In this document: positions 26,690 to 36,000 of the stretch, in pieces
Layout of the letters: each line of letters opens with the position of its first letter
How positions within the stretch are numbered: position 1 is the stretch's first letter
Source: Paraburkholderia tropica
GTDB taxonomy: Bacteria > Pseudomonadota > Gammaproteobacteria > Burkholderiales > Burkholderiaceae
NCBI RefSeq assembly: GCF_914484835.1
Contig: NZ_CAJZAR010000072.1
Location: forward strand, 24,552-88,551
Length of the DNA stretch: 64,000 nt
Direction of reading: 5' to 3'
Notes under the pieces: generated by a model
What the model saw: only the letters and a program-made list of their open reading frames with translations
The model's database searches: none
Told to the model about the DNA's origin: nothing
Position numbers and translations under genes: made by a program

Positions 26690-27726
26690 GCGGGCCGCTC
26701 GAAATAGCGATAGCAGATCGCCCCACATCCGAATACGACAATAACGTAGGCGGCGAAAAGCGACCTCGATCGACAGTCAATGTGAATGCCCAGCGCCATG
26801 GCGATCGTAACGGTCGTGAGTATCAAGGGGAAATGCAGCATATAGACGGAATAGGTCAACTCCCCGGCGCGCTGCACCCACCTGGTTATCGGCAATTGTG
26901 GAATCGGCAAGCAAACAAACGCGAGCACGACTGGCGGAATGCAGATCACCATCCGGAAGTAGCCACTCGGCGGCCAAAAAGATCGGCACCACGTCAACGC
27001 CCCGTAGTACGCGAACAGCCCGGCAGCGGCAACAAGCGTGAGCCTGTACTTCACCAGCCATCGGTGGACAATGCAGGCACATCCGCCGAAAAAGAATAGC
27101 GCGAAACACTGCAGAAATTTATTGTTCGGCCAGAACTCGATGAACGCGACAGAGCATGCCAGCGCAACGACCAAAGCCGCGCAACCTGATTGCTTGATAT
27201 ATTTGCAGATCACAAAGAACGAGATATACGCAAATACCTCAACAGATACGCTCCAGGTTACGCCGTTGAACGAGGTATGGTAGGGCTGCTGAATGTTGCC
27301 GAGCATCAGCAGGTGCTGGAGAAAATGAAACGGCGTATTTTCGACGTAGGTAAAAAAACTGCCGGTCATCGAGTGGTAGCCCAACTGGACAGTTGCGATG
27401 TAAAGCAGCGTCACAATGTGCAGCGGGTATAGCCGGGTAAAGCGCAGCACGAAGAATTCGCGTGCACCAAGTCCTTCTTTCAGCGACTGCTGATATCGCC
27501 AGAAAAAAATAAATCCGCTAATGCACCAGAAGTATTGGACAGCAAAAAAACCACGATCATAGAACGCGCCTACTTCCGAATAGAACGGCAACTGATCATG
27601 CGGGATGGTGTCGGGCTGACCACCGACATAAGCAAAGACGTGGTAATGAAACAAGAGCACCGAGACAGAGCATAAAAATCGCAAAATCTCAAGGTTGGCA
27701 AGTTTATGTTGTGGCGCGTTAGTCAT
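26626..27726 (-). CDS. Acyltransferase 3 family membrane protein (366 aa)
   Basis: A multi-pass acyltransferase 3 protein without an SGNH domain. It shows LEILRFLCSVSVLLFHYHVF with the conserved His, FFAVQYFWCISGFIFFWRY, FFVLRFTRLYPLHIVTLLYI and NGVTWSVSVEVFAYISFF. The terminal helices and the usual YSVYMLHFPLILT segment are present, so the fold looks complete. The last ~20 codons (about 26626-26690) lie on the strand opposite the IS remnant, so the native C-terminus may have been replaced. It is the second putative glycan acyltransferase here and is also lower in GC. Confidence 0.85.
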   Translation of the reverse strand: MTNAPQHKLANLEILRFLCSVSVLLFHYHVFAYVGGQPDTIPHDQLPFYSEVGAFYDRGFFAVQYFWCISGFIFFWRYQQSLKEGLGAREFFVLRFTRLYPLHIVTLLYIATVQLGYHSMTGSFFTYVENTPFHFLQHLLMLGNIQQPYHTSFNGVTWSVSVEVFAYISFFVICKYIKQSGCAALVVALACSVAFIEFWPNNKFLQCFALFFFGGCACIVHRWLVKYRLTLVAAAGLFAYYGALTWCRSFWPPSGYFRMVICIPPVVLAFVCLPIPQLPITRWVQRAGELTYSVYMLHFPLILTTVTIAMALGIHIDCRSRSLFAAYVIVVFGCGAICYRYFERPAQRMLRSAMLRPRVNPTSASA

Positions 27727-28305
27727 TCAATCCAACTCTGTTCGGAAGGCGGCGACATGTTACACCGCCTCCGCACTCTGTACAGAATTGCGCCATCAGA
27801 ACGTGCGTTGCGTGCGCGGCGAGCGGCCCTGTGACACCTGCGCTCACGCCCGCTCATTCAGGAATAGTATCGATCGGGCAAGCCGAAGCAGTTGTAACTG
27901 ACCTTCGCTCCGTCTGGAGCGCCAAGCAGCAAATTCGCTTTATTTTCGACGTGCATGCCGGTCGGCATTGCAACCCTGACGCCTATTAATCAGGAGGCGC
28001 CCTATGGCGGCGACGAACCGAGGAAGAGAAAGTGCATGAATTTGCAGATCAGGGCGAGAATGCGATTTACTGCGATGGCCGGACGACACGCTTCGCACAA
28101 CGGATTGCGAAAGGATTGATGGCCGTTTGCCTGACTTGAACACCAGCGTCTCTGCTACGGTTTCGGCCAGCTTCGGGCCGCCGCCCCATTGATCGGGCCG
28201 TTCGTCGAGAACGGCGGACAAACCAGCGCAGCGCCCAACTCGGCAACCGCGCCAGTCACCCATCCGTTGCGGCGTCACCCACCGCAACGGACATCAACGA
28301 AACAA
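27727..28305. other. Intergenic region, no recognisable gene
   Basis: About 580 bp between the acyltransferase start and the manB stop. Short open stretches exist on both strands, but none has a recognisable product or ribosome binding site. The promoter of the acyltransferase should lie at 27727-27900. The remainder may be decayed coding sequence, since it borders an IS-associated patch. Confidence 0.35.
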
Positions 28306-29700
28306 TCAAAACGGCAACTTCGCATCCGGCTTCTCAGCCAGAATCACGCGCTTGAAATCCGCCTGGATACGCGCAAGCGCCGCATCGTTATCGGCCTCAA
28401 AACGCATCACCACCACCGGCGTAGTATTCGACGAACGCGCGAGCCCAAACCCATCCGGATACTCCACACGCAGACCGTCGATCTTGATCACCTCATCGGC
28501 GCCCGTGAATTTCGCGTTCTCCTGCAGCTTCGCGATCAACGCGAAATTCTCGCCTTCCTCGAGCTTCAACTGCAGCTCCGGCGTCGCATGCGAGTTCGGC
28601 AGATCGTTGAGCAGCTTGCTCGGATCGGCCACGCGCGCGAGGATTTCAAGCAGACGCGCGCCCGTATACAAACCGTCGTCGAAACCATACCAGCGGTCCT
28701 TGAAGAACACGTGGCCGCTCATTTCGCCCGCCAGCGGCGCGCCGGTTTCGCGCAGCTTCGCCTTCACGAGCGAGTGGCCCGTCTTCCACATCAGCGGCTC
28801 GCCGCCCTTCTCCTTCACCCACTTCGCCAGGTTGCGCGTGCACTTGACGTCGTAAATGATCTGCTTGCCCGGGTTGCGCGACAGCACTTCCTCGGCGAAC
28901 AGCATGAGCTGACGATCCGGATAGATGATCTCGCCATCCTTCGTGACCACGCCCAGACGGTCGCCGTCGCCGTCGAACGCGAAGCCCACTTCGGCGTCGG
29001 TTTCCTTGAGCGCGCGGATCACGTCCTGGAGGTTTTCCGGGTGCGCCGGGTCCGGGTGGTGATTCGGGAACGTGCCGTCGATTTCGGTGAACAGTTCGAC
29101 CAGTTCGCAGCCGAGCGCCTTGAACAGACGCGGCGCGAGACCGCCCGCCACGCCGTTGCCGGTATCGACGACGATCTTCAGCGGACGCGCGAGCTTGATG
29201 TCGCCGACGATGCGGTCGATATATTCATCGCGAATATCGTAATCGGCATAGGTACCCGCGCCGGTTTCGAAACGCTGGTCGACGATGCGCTGATAGAGCG
29301 CCTGGATCTGGTCGCCGTAGATGGCCTTGCCGCGCAGGACCATCTTGAAGCCGTTGTAGTCGGGCGGGTTGTGGCTGCCCGTCACGACGATGCACGAGTC
29401 GATGCTGCGTTCGCCCGTGGCGAGCTTGAGCGGCACGCTGGCTGCGAAGTAGCCGACCGGCGTGGGCACCATGCCCACGTTGACGACGTCAACGCCCGCC
29501 GAGCGCAGGCCGTCGGCGAGCGCGGCGGACAGGTCAGGGCCCGAAAGGCGGCCGTCGCGCGCGATCACCACCGCGTCGCCGCCCTGCGCACGCACCTCGC
29601 TGCCGAAGGCCTGGCCGATGGCGCGTGCCGTGTCGGTGTCGAGCGTCTTGCCGATCACGCCACGAATGTCGTAGGCCTTGAAAATCGATTGAGAAATCAT
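28306..29700 (-). CDS. manB: Phosphomannomutase/phosphoglucomutase
   Basis: A 464-residue alpha-D-phosphohexomutase interconverting the 6- and 1-phosphates of mannose or glucose for GDP- and UDP-sugar synthesis. The phosphoserine is Ser109 in TGSHNPPDYNG. The metal loop is DGDGDR (243-248), the sugar-recognition loop GEMSGHVFF lies near 325, and a phosphate-binding RSSNTTP lies near the C-terminus. The ATG at 29700 (MISQSIFKAYDIRG) is chosen over an in-frame GTG four codons upstream. It is divergent from the flippase gene. Dual specificity, as in AlgC, is possible. Confidence 0.93.
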   Translation of the reverse strand: MISQSIFKAYDIRGVIGKTLDTDTARAIGQAFGSEVRAQGGDAVVIARDGRLSGPDLSAALADGLRSAGVDVVNVGMVPTPVGYFAASVPLKLATGERSIDSCIVVTGSHNPPDYNGFKMVLRGKAIYGDQIQALYQRIVDQRFETGAGTYADYDIRDEYIDRIVGDIKLARPLKIVVDTGNGVAGGLAPRLFKALGCELVELFTEIDGTFPNHHPDPAHPENLQDVIRALKETDAEVGFAFDGDGDRLGVVTKDGEIIYPDRQLMLFAEEVLSRNPGKQIIYDVKCTRNLAKWVKEKGGEPLMWKTGHSLVKAKLRETGAPLAGEMSGHVFFKDRWYGFDDGLYTGARLLEILARVADPSKLLNDLPNSHATPELQLKLEEGENFALIAKLQENAKFTGADEVIKIDGLRVEYPDGFGLARSSNTTPVVVMRFEADNDAALARIQADFKRVILAEKPDAKLPF

Positions 29701-29801
29701 GATGAGGCTCACCGTGCGATGGAAAGTCGGGGGCTTATTCGTAACACGTTTCTGCGGGGTGCCGCGACCCTGCGTTACGAAAAGTCGGAACCGTTACAAA
29801 C

Positions 29802-29807
29802 TATAAT
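29802..29807 (+). promoter_or_regulatory. Consensus -10 element (TATAAT) for the flippase gene
   Basis: TATAAT occurs in the divergent region between manB and the flippase. No good -35 at standard spacing was seen. A short inverted repeat TTCGGCG/CGCCGAA (29816-29831) follows, near the expected 5' end of the transcript. Confidence 0.45.
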
Positions 29808-29971
29808 TGCCGTTTTTCGGCGTCCGCCGAAGGTTATGCACCCATTTTAATGCCTCGCCGTTTCCTCCTGACGACAAAATCCGCGCCGGGTCTGGCGCCT
29901 CGCGCCAGCAAGCGGCGTTCCCAGCCTTGCCGGCATGCCTTGGGCCGCCAGCGTCGCCAGGACGGTCCGGC

Positions 29972-31231
29972 ATGCTGAGCCTCAAGCGCCACGCGAACCC
30001 CGACGTCACGCGCGCGTTCGCCAACATCGTCTGGCTCGGTCTCGAACGCGTCACGCAGATCGCCGTCGCCATCGCCATCAGCGGCGTGCTCGCCCGCTAT
30101 TTCGGTCCCGACGTGTTTGGCAAATGGCAGTACGCCAATACGCTGCTGCTCGTGCTCTCGCCCATCACCTGGGTCTGCGGCGCCGAAATTCTCGTGCCGA
30201 CAATCGTCAACAAACCGCGCGAGGAAGTCGGCACGGTGCTCGGCAGCGCGTTTGCGCTGCGCATCGGCGTCTCGGCGGCGGCGCTCGTCGTCACGTGGAT
30301 CGGCATCGGGCTCGGCGCGACCGATCCGATGGTCGGCGCGATGCTCGCCGGGCTCGCCGTCACCATGCTGTTTCGCGAGCCCTTCGTCGGCGTGATCAAC
30401 GCGTGGCTGCAGAGCATGACGTACAGCAAGCCACAGCTTATCGCGAGCATGAGCACGGCGATCGTCAAGGCGCTGCTCGTGTTCCTGCTCGCGCGCGCCG
30501 CCTTCGCGCCCGCCACGTTCGGCTGGCTCTGGGCGCTCGAATCGGCGGCGATCGGCGCGGCGCTGGTGCTCTATTTCCGCAGGCGTCACGGCGGCAAGCT
30601 CGGCTGGCACGTCGACCGCGCACTCTTCAAGCATTTCGCGACGGCGGGCACGGTGTTCTGGCTCGGCCTGATCTGCATGTATCTGTTCCTGAAGCTCGAC
30701 CGGCTGATGCTCGAACGCACGATTTCGTTCGCCGATCTCGGCCGCTATTCGGCCGCGCAGCAGCTCAACGAAAACTGGATCACGCTCGCGCTGATGCTCT
30801 CGCAGACCATCGCGCCCGCCTTCGTCTACCGCGTGCAGCAAGCCGCGCAGCTGCGCCGCAACCTCGTGCGCCTGTTCGCGATGACGGGCGTCATCATGAT
30901 CGCGGGCGCGCTGGTGCTCGACGCGCTCGCGGGCTTCATCATCCATCGCGTGTTCGGCCCGGATTACGCGGGCGCCGTGAATATTTTCCGCTGGGCCGTG
31001 TGGCTCTCGGTGCCCGCGGGCATCGAGGCGATCGGCAACCTCGTGGTACTCAAATATCAGGCGAAGTTCGTGCTGCTCGCCAAGTGGCTGCTCGCGCTCG
31101 CGGTGGCGTTCGCCGTGAATCTCGTGGCGATTCCGCGCCTCGGCGCTTACGGCGCGCTCGTCGGGCTCGCGTGCGGCTACCTCGCGGCGGCCTGCGTGAA
31201 CTTCTATTACATCCGCTTCAAACTGTCCTGA
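29972..31231 (+). CDS. Oligosaccharide flippase (Wzx/MOP family)
   Basis: A 419-residue polytopic protein with about 12 hydrophobic segments, of the polysaccharide biosynthesis/MVF superfamily. The N-terminus (NPDVTRAFANIVWLGLERVTQIAVAIAISGVLARYFGPDVFGKWQYANTLLL) is typical of Wzx-like exporters. The ATG at 29972 is chosen because the preceding 55 in-frame codons do not resemble the family. It would flip an undecaprenyl-diphosphate-linked oligosaccharide to the periplasm. A GT2 gene follows 23 bp later, so the two are probably cotranscribed. Confidence 0.88.
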   Translation: MLSLKRHANPDVTRAFANIVWLGLERVTQIAVAIAISGVLARYFGPDVFGKWQYANTLLLVLSPITWVCGAEILVPTIVNKPREEVGTVLGSAFALRIGVSAAALVVTWIGIGLGATDPMVGAMLAGLAVTMLFREPFVGVINAWLQSMTYSKPQLIASMSTAIVKALLVFLLARAAFAPATFGWLWALESAAIGAALVLYFRRRHGGKLGWHVDRALFKHFATAGTVFWLGLICMYLFLKLDRLMLERTISFADLGRYSAAQQLNENWITLALMLSQTIAPAFVYRVQQAAQLRRNLVRLFAMTGVIMIAGALVLDALAGFIIHRVFGPDYAGAVNIFRWAVWLSVPAGIEAIGNLVVLKYQAKFVLLAKWLLALAVAFAVNLVAIPRLGAYGALVGLACGYLAAACVNFYYIRFKLS

Positions 31232-31254
31232 ACCTCGCTTCCGAAGCCCGCCTC

Positions 31255-32085
31255 ATGACGCAATCCCCCGCCGCCGCGCGCGCACGCACCGGCGCTCTCG
31301 CCGATGTCGCCGTGCTGATGCCCGCCTACAACGGTCAGGCCGATGTCGACCGCACGCTCGCCTCGTTCGAGGAAGACGCACCGATCTATGCGCTCGTCAT
31401 CGACGACGGCAGCACGCCGCCCATCGTCGCGCCGAACGTGCCCGGCATGGAGATCGAAGTATTTCGCATGCCAAAAAACGGCGGTATCGAACGTGCCTTG
31501 CAGGCGGGCGTCGAGGCGCTGGCCGCGCGCGGCTTTCGCTATGCGGCGCGCATCGACGCGGGCGATCTGGCCGCGCCGCAGCGACTCGCGAAACAGCGCG
31601 CGCGCATGGAAGCCGAGCCCAGGCTCGCCGCGCTCGGCACGTGGACGCAGGTCGTGAACCGCGCGGGCGAGCCGCTTTTCATGCTGCGCCCGCCCGCCGA
31701 CGCGCGTGCGCTGCGCCGCACGCGCATGCTGCGTTCGCCGCTCGTGCATCCTTCGGTGATGCTGCGCATCGACGCGGTGCTCGCCGTGGGCAACTATCGC
31801 GTGCAATATCCGGCCGCCGAGGATCTCGATCTGTTCCTGCGTCTGATGGAGCGCTACGACTGCGCGAATCTGCCCGAGCTCGGGCTCTATTACGAGCTCA
31901 ACGAAGGTGGCATCAGCGCGACCAAACGGCGTCGGCAGATCGTGTCGACCTTGCGTTTGCAGGCGCGCTATCTGAACGTGCTGAACTGGCGCGACTGGGC
32001 CGGGCTCGCCAAAAATACGCTGCATCTCGTCACGCCTTACAGACTGCTTTATCTGCTGAAGACGCGCCTCGTCGGCAAGCGATAA
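31255..32085 (+). CDS. Family 2 glycosyltransferase
   Basis: A 276-residue GT-A enzyme. It shows VAVLMPAYNGQADVDRTLASF, the nucleotide-binding VIDDGSTPP, the acceptor-side RIDAGDLAAPQRLAKQRARM, and LRSPLVHPSVMLRIDAV followed by YPAAEDLDLFLRLM. These last segments are typical of GT2 enzymes in O-antigen and capsule loci. The start at 31255 (MTQSPAAARA) lies just after the flippase stop. Donor and acceptor are unknown. Confidence 0.88.
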   Translation: MTQSPAAARARTGALADVAVLMPAYNGQADVDRTLASFEEDAPIYALVIDDGSTPPIVAPNVPGMEIEVFRMPKNGGIERALQAGVEALAARGFRYAARIDAGDLAAPQRLAKQRARMEAEPRLAALGTWTQVVNRAGEPLFMLRPPADARALRRTRMLRSPLVHPSVMLRIDAVLAVGNYRVQYPAAEDLDLFLRLMERYDCANLPELGLYYELNEGGISATKRRRQIVSTLRLQARYLNVLNWRDWAGLAKNTLHLVTPYRLLYLLKTRLVGKR

Positions 32086-32330
32086 CGTCGGCGTCAAGGT
32101 CCGGGCCAACGCAAAAAGTCCCTCGCGGCGGTGTGCGCCGACGCACAAACGTTCGTCCGCCCCTCGTCCAGAATAGGCCGTTCGCATTCGGACGTTATCG
32201 GACGACGCATCAAGCGTCTGTGCAGCGGCGCAGTCATAGCGCCGCGCAGGTCCGTGCGCGTTACGAGTCCGTCACGGCGCGCTTGAGCGCAGCCAAAGTG
32301 GCGCACCGAATGCACGCACCGGACCACACC

Positions 32331-33794
32331 ATGACCGCCAAGCCCAGTCTGAAACGCAGTGCCCTGTTCAACCTGATCGGCAGTCTTCTGCCCATGATCA
32401 TTGCGTTGGCAACCACCCCGCTCTATCTGCACGACATCGGCGCGGCGCGTTACGGCGTCCTCGCGATCGTCTGGATGATTCAGGGCTATTTCGGCTTTCT
32501 CGACATGGGGCTGTCGTCGGCGACGGCCAATCGCATCGCCCAGCTCGCCGACGCCACGCATCAGGAGCGCGAATCCGTGCTGTGGACGGCGCTGATTCTC
32601 AACGTCGCGCTCGGCGTGGCGAGCGGCGCGGTGCTGTTCGTGGCGATGCGTCTGCTGCTGCCGTACTTCAATCTCGGCGAGGCGCTGCGGGCCGAATTGC
32701 AGCCCGCGCTGCCTTTCATCGCGTGCCTGATGCCGCTCGCGAACCTGATCGGCGTGCTCAGCGGCTCCCTCTCCGCGCGCGAGCGCTTCGGCATTCTCAC
32801 GCTGGTGCAGATTCCGGTCACGCTGATGTATCAGCTCACGCCGCTGATCGTCGCGTACGTGATGGGTCCGCGCCTGAACTACATCGTGTACGGCACGCTC
32901 GGCGCCGGAATCGGCACGCTGTGCCTCTATGCGTGCGTGGTGTGGCGCGTCTTTCCGCTGCGCTTCGCCGCCGGTCCGCGCCGCGCACTGATTCCTAAAC
33001 TGTTTTCGTTCGGCGCGTGGATGAGTGTGCAGAACCTGACCTCCGCGCTCCACGAAACCGCCGACCGCATCATGATCGGCCACATGCTCGGGCCGCAGGC
33101 CGTCGCGTACTATCAGGTGCCGTTCAACCTCGCCGTGCGCGTGCGCTTCCTGCCGAACGTGATCGCGCGCACGCTGTTTCCGCGCCTCTCGTCGCTCGAA
33201 ATCACCAGCGCCACCGCGCTTTCGGCGACCACGCTGCGCGGCTTCCTGGCCGCGCTCACGCCGATGATCGTGTTCGGCATGTTCCTCATGCAGCCGTTTC
33301 TTGCGCTGTGGGTCGGGCAGGATTTCGCCGCGCGCTCGGACTCGGTCGGCGAAACGATTCTCGTGGGCGCATGGTTCAACTGTCTCGCGCTGATCGCGGG
33401 CTGCCATTTGCAGGCGACGGGCCGGCCCGGCATCGTCGCGCGTCTGCTGATCTACGAACTCGCGCCGTTCTTCGCGTTCCTCTGGTGGGCGATGAACCAC
33501 TTCGGTGTGCTCGGCGCCGCGCTCGCCTGGAGCGCGCGCTGCGTGATCGACGGCTTCCTGCTCTATCGCGCCGCGCGGCTCGAAATCCGGCCGCTGCGCA
33601 TGCTGATCGCGCCGACGACGATCATCGGCACCGCGTATGTGAGCACGCTGGTGCTGACGCCGCTGAGCGTGCCGTCCATCGCGATGTGGATCGGCTCGAC
33701 CGGCGCGGCGCTCGCATGGAGCGCACGTGCGCAGCCGTCGCTGTTCACGCGCACGCTCGGCCTCTTCGCATCGATGCGAAGCCGCTGGGCGTGA
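32331..33794 (+). CDS. Second lipopolysaccharide/oligosaccharide flippase (MOP family)
   Basis: A 487-residue, roughly 12-14 helix exporter. It has LKRSALFNLIGSLLPMIIALATTPLYLHDIGAARYGVLAI at the N-terminus and LTSALHETADRIMIGHMLGPQAVAYYQVP mid-protein, both standard for the polysaccharide-biosynthesis export family. An alternative ATG seven codons upstream (32310) cannot be excluded. It is a different protein from the first flippase, so the locus may export two lipid-linked glycans. The 245 bp before it hold no gene. Confidence 0.88.
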   Translation: MTAKPSLKRSALFNLIGSLLPMIIALATTPLYLHDIGAARYGVLAIVWMIQGYFGFLDMGLSSATANRIAQLADATHQERESVLWTALILNVALGVASGAVLFVAMRLLLPYFNLGEALRAELQPALPFIACLMPLANLIGVLSGSLSARERFGILTLVQIPVTLMYQLTPLIVAYVMGPRLNYIVYGTLGAGIGTLCLYACVVWRVFPLRFAAGPRRALIPKLFSFGAWMSVQNLTSALHETADRIMIGHMLGPQAVAYYQVPFNLAVRVRFLPNVIARTLFPRLSSLEITSATALSATTLRGFLAALTPMIVFGMFLMQPFLALWVGQDFAARSDSVGETILVGAWFNCLALIAGCHLQATGRPGIVARLLIYELAPFFAFLWWAMNHFGVLGAALAWSARCVIDGFLLYRAARLEIRPLRMLIAPTTIIGTAYVSTLVLTPLSVPSIAMWIGSTGAALAWSARAQPSLFTRTLGLFASMRSRWA

Positions 33795-33862
33795 GCGCGC
33801 GCAGTGAAGATGACAATCAAACGCGTGGCCTGAACGGCCCACAAAAACAAGCGCGATAAAAA

Positions 33863-33893
33863 AGCGCGATGCGGTGACATCCCGCATCGCGCT
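33863..33893 (-). terminator. Strong rho-independent terminator of the GT25 gene (minus strand)
   Basis: AGCGCGATGCGG (33863-33874) pairs with CCGCATCGCGCT (33882-33893) in a perfect 12-bp stem with a 7-nt loop. On the minus strand it runs into six T residues. It lies 29 bp beyond the GT25 stop and may also stop transcripts from the flippase gene. Confidence 0.85.
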
Positions 33894-33921
33894 CGTCGAA
33901 TGCCACGGCATCCGCGTTGGT

Positions 33922-34713
33922 TTATTCGCCTGGCAGACTGTCGGCGTCGATCGCGCGAAGCTGATTGGCGATTTTCTTTTTCGCGCGCAGCGTGAGGTCG
34001 ATTTCGCGCCAGATCTGCCGCGCGAGGCCCGGACGCTTCGGACGCGTCACCATCGTCGTTCGCTCGTTCTGGATGCTCGACAGGCTCAGGTCGGTCGGAT
34101 GTTTGACGACACTGGAAAAATAAAAATTGCCGATCTGAACGTTATTGCGGACGTGCGTGAAATCGTCGATGACGAAGATATCGCGCTCCATCAAACTCAG
34201 GACTTCCTTCGCGAACGACGCGGAAATCACATAGCCGACCGTGCGATAGAGATGGCCGAGATCGCCGTCGTGAACCTTGAAAACCGGCGGAATCTCGCAG
34301 CAGATGGTGCCGCCCACGCGCTCGAAACTGCGCAGCAGGCCGTCCATGCCGCCCAGATGCAGATAGCCGTCGAAGCGGCCCATCTTCTCCATGATCTGAC
34401 GAATGCTCGCGCCGGCATCGGCGTCGAGAATCACGTCGTCTTCGAGAATCAGCGCGTGCGTTTCGCCCGAGTTCAGCAGCGCCTCATAGGCTTTTTTATG
34501 GCTCAGCGCGCAGCCCAGTTCCGAGGGCGTGATGAGCCGGTTTCTGAAGCTCAGATAGTGCTGGATCGCCGAAAAATATTCCTTCGCATTGAGCTCGGGA
34601 CCGTAGACCGCATCGATCACGCTCACCTTGAAGCGCTCGTTTTCGAGCATCGACGCCAGCTTCCGGTTGCCTTCCGACTGACTGCCTTTTAACGAAATAA
34701 CGAACACCTGCAT
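33922..34713 (-). CDS. Family 25 glycosyltransferase (LPS biosynthesis)
   Basis: A 263-residue GT25 enzyme of the type that adds galactose or glucose to LPS or other surface glycans. Hallmarks are MQVFVISLKGS at the start, SELGCALSHKKAYEALL (65-80), the metal/donor motif LILEDDVIL (89-96) and VGYVISASFAKEVL. The ATG at 34713 has a good Shine-Dalgarno (AGGGAG), whereas the open frame upstream looks non-coding. It is monocistronic, with its own terminator. Confidence 0.9.
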   Translation of the reverse strand: MQVFVISLKGSQSEGNRKLASMLENERFKVSVIDAVYGPELNAKEYFSAIQHYLSFRNRLITPSELGCALSHKKAYEALLNSGETHALILEDDVILDADAGASIRQIMEKMGRFDGYLHLGGMDGLLRSFERVGGTICCEIPPVFKVHDGDLGHLYRTVGYVISASFAKEVLSLMERDIFVIDDFTHVRNNVQIGNFYFSSVVKHPTDLSLSSIQNERTTMVTRPKRPGLARQIWREIDLTLRAKKKIANQLRAIDADSLPGE

Positions 34714-34864
34714 TGGTCGCTCCCTGGATGCAAGACCGTTCCGCATGAACACGCGTGGACACGGAATTTTTACAGTTTGCAGGGATAACTCCAATGAAAA
34801 GGGCGCGGCGGATGCGGGGTTTACCTCATAACGCATTGCACAAGACGCCCGCAATCGGGGCGCG

Positions 34865-35608
34865 CTAGAGCCAGCCGAGCAGCGTCGGCAGCAACACCGG
34901 CACGACGAACGCGGTGAACACCCCATTGAGCCCCATACCCAGGCCCGCGAACGCGCCCATTTCCTCGCTGACCTGAAACGCGCGCGCGGTGCCGATGCCG
35001 TGCGACGCCACGCCGATCGCGAAGCCGCGCACCTCGGTCTCGCGCACGCGCAGCAGGTTGAGGATCCAGCGCGCCGTCACGGCGCCGAACACGCCCGTCG
35101 AAATCACGAGCACGGCCGTAAGCGAGGGAATGCCGCCGACCTTGTCGGCGACCGCCATCGCGATGGGCGTGGTCGCCGACTTGGGCGCGATCGACGCGAG
35201 CGTCTGATGCGTCGCGCCGAACAGCTTCGCGACACCGACCGCCGAGACGATCGCCGTCAGCGAACCCGCAACGAGACCGCCGAGCAGCGGCAACGCCGTG
35301 CGCCGCAGCTTGCCCCATTGCCGATAGAGCGGCAGCGCGAGCGCGACCGTCGCGGGCCCGAGCAGGAAATGCACGAACTGCGCGCCTTCGAAATAGGTGC
35401 GATACGGCGTATCGGTGATCTTGAGCGCCACGACGACGATCGCCACCGCGATCAGCACCGGATTGGCGAGCGGATTGTGCTTCGCGCGCGCGTAGACGTT
35501 CAGCGCGATCAGATACGCGACCAGCGTCAGCGTGAGGCCAAGCAGCGGCGAGGCGGCGAGGTAGACCCAGATGGCGTCGAGTTTCGCGATCGGCAAAGAC
35601 GTATTCAT
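34865..35608 (-). CDS. lrgB: LrgB/CidB family antiholin-like membrane protein
   Basis: A 247-residue polytopic protein of the LrgB (YohK) family. It shows FEGAQFVHFLLGPATVALALPLYRQWGKLRR, SIAPKSATTPIAMAVADKVGG and ASHGIGTARAFQVSEEMGAFAGLGMGLNGVFTA. These proteins act with LrgA/CidA in murein hydrolase control or in export of small metabolites. Its ATG overlaps the lrgA stop by 4 bp (ATGA type), so the two are coupled. Confidence 0.93.
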   Translation of the reverse strand: MNTSLPIAKLDAIWVYLAASPLLGLTLTLVAYLIALNVYARAKHNPLANPVLIAVAIVVVALKITDTPYRTYFEGAQFVHFLLGPATVALALPLYRQWGKLRRTALPLLGGLVAGSLTAIVSAVGVAKLFGATHQTLASIAPKSATTPIAMAVADKVGGIPSLTAVLVISTGVFGAVTARWILNLLRVRETEVRGFAIGVASHGIGTARAFQVSEEMGAFAGLGMGLNGVFTAFVVPVLLPTLLGWL

Positions 35609-36000
35609 GCTGCGCGCTCCCCGCCGCTATCGCCGCCCCTATCGCCGCCCATCGCGCCGCGACGCTGACGGCGCAGCAGCGCGCGCGTGACGAGCGCGGT
35701 CACGGCGATGCCGAGCGTCGTGCTCACGACGAGGCTCGCGATCACCGCGAACGCCTCGCCGCGCACGGCCTGCGCCGACACCATGATGCCGACGCCCGCC
35801 GGAATGAACAGCAGCGAAAGATGGCGCAACAGTTCGAGCGCGGTGGGCTCGATGGCTTCGGCGGCGGCGGGCCGCATCATCGCGAAAGCGAACAGCAGCA
35901 GCATGCCGATCACGGGACCGGGCACGGGCAGCGAGAACACGTAGGAAACGCTCTCGCCGAGACACTGGAAGATCAGGAGGGCGGCAAGGGAACGGAGCAT
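35605..36000 (-). CDS. lrgA: LrgA/CidA family holin-like protein
   Basis: A 131-residue protein with four predicted membrane helices. Signatures are FQCLGESVSYVFSLPVPGPVIGMLLLFAFAMMRP and LLRHLSLLFIPAGVGIMVSAQAV. The ATG at 36000 is chosen because the in-frame codons upstream run into the tandem repeat and encode Trp/Arg-rich nonsense. It is the first gene of lrgAB. Confidence 0.92.
   Translation of the reverse strand: MLRSLAALLIFQCLGESVSYVFSLPVPGPVIGMLLLFAFAMMRPAAAEAIEPTALELLRHLSLLFIPAGVGIMVSAQAVRGEAFAVIASLVVSTTLGIAVTALVTRALLRRQRRGAMGGDRGGDSGGERAA

Larger units (their letters stand above)
25990..26690 (+). mobile_element. Decayed IS3-family insertion sequence (orfA/orfB remnants)
   Basis: Two adjacent translated pieces resemble the orfA and orfB products of an IS3-family element. 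The first piece ends in the segment WPSEVESRVEDG, and the second contains SDNGSVFSSRNYT with the second Asp of the DDE triad. The pieces are in different frames, much of the middle is missing, and no terminal inverted repeats were found. The remnant lies between two acyltransferase genes and overlaps the 3' end of the right one on the opposite strand. The region 25695-25989 just before it holds no recognisable gene. Confidence 0.72.

Noticed and set aside
28189..29850. A 553-codon plus-strand open frame opposite manB
   Set aside because: It is antisense to a well-supported phosphohexomutase gene and has a low-complexity Arg/Ala/Leu composition.
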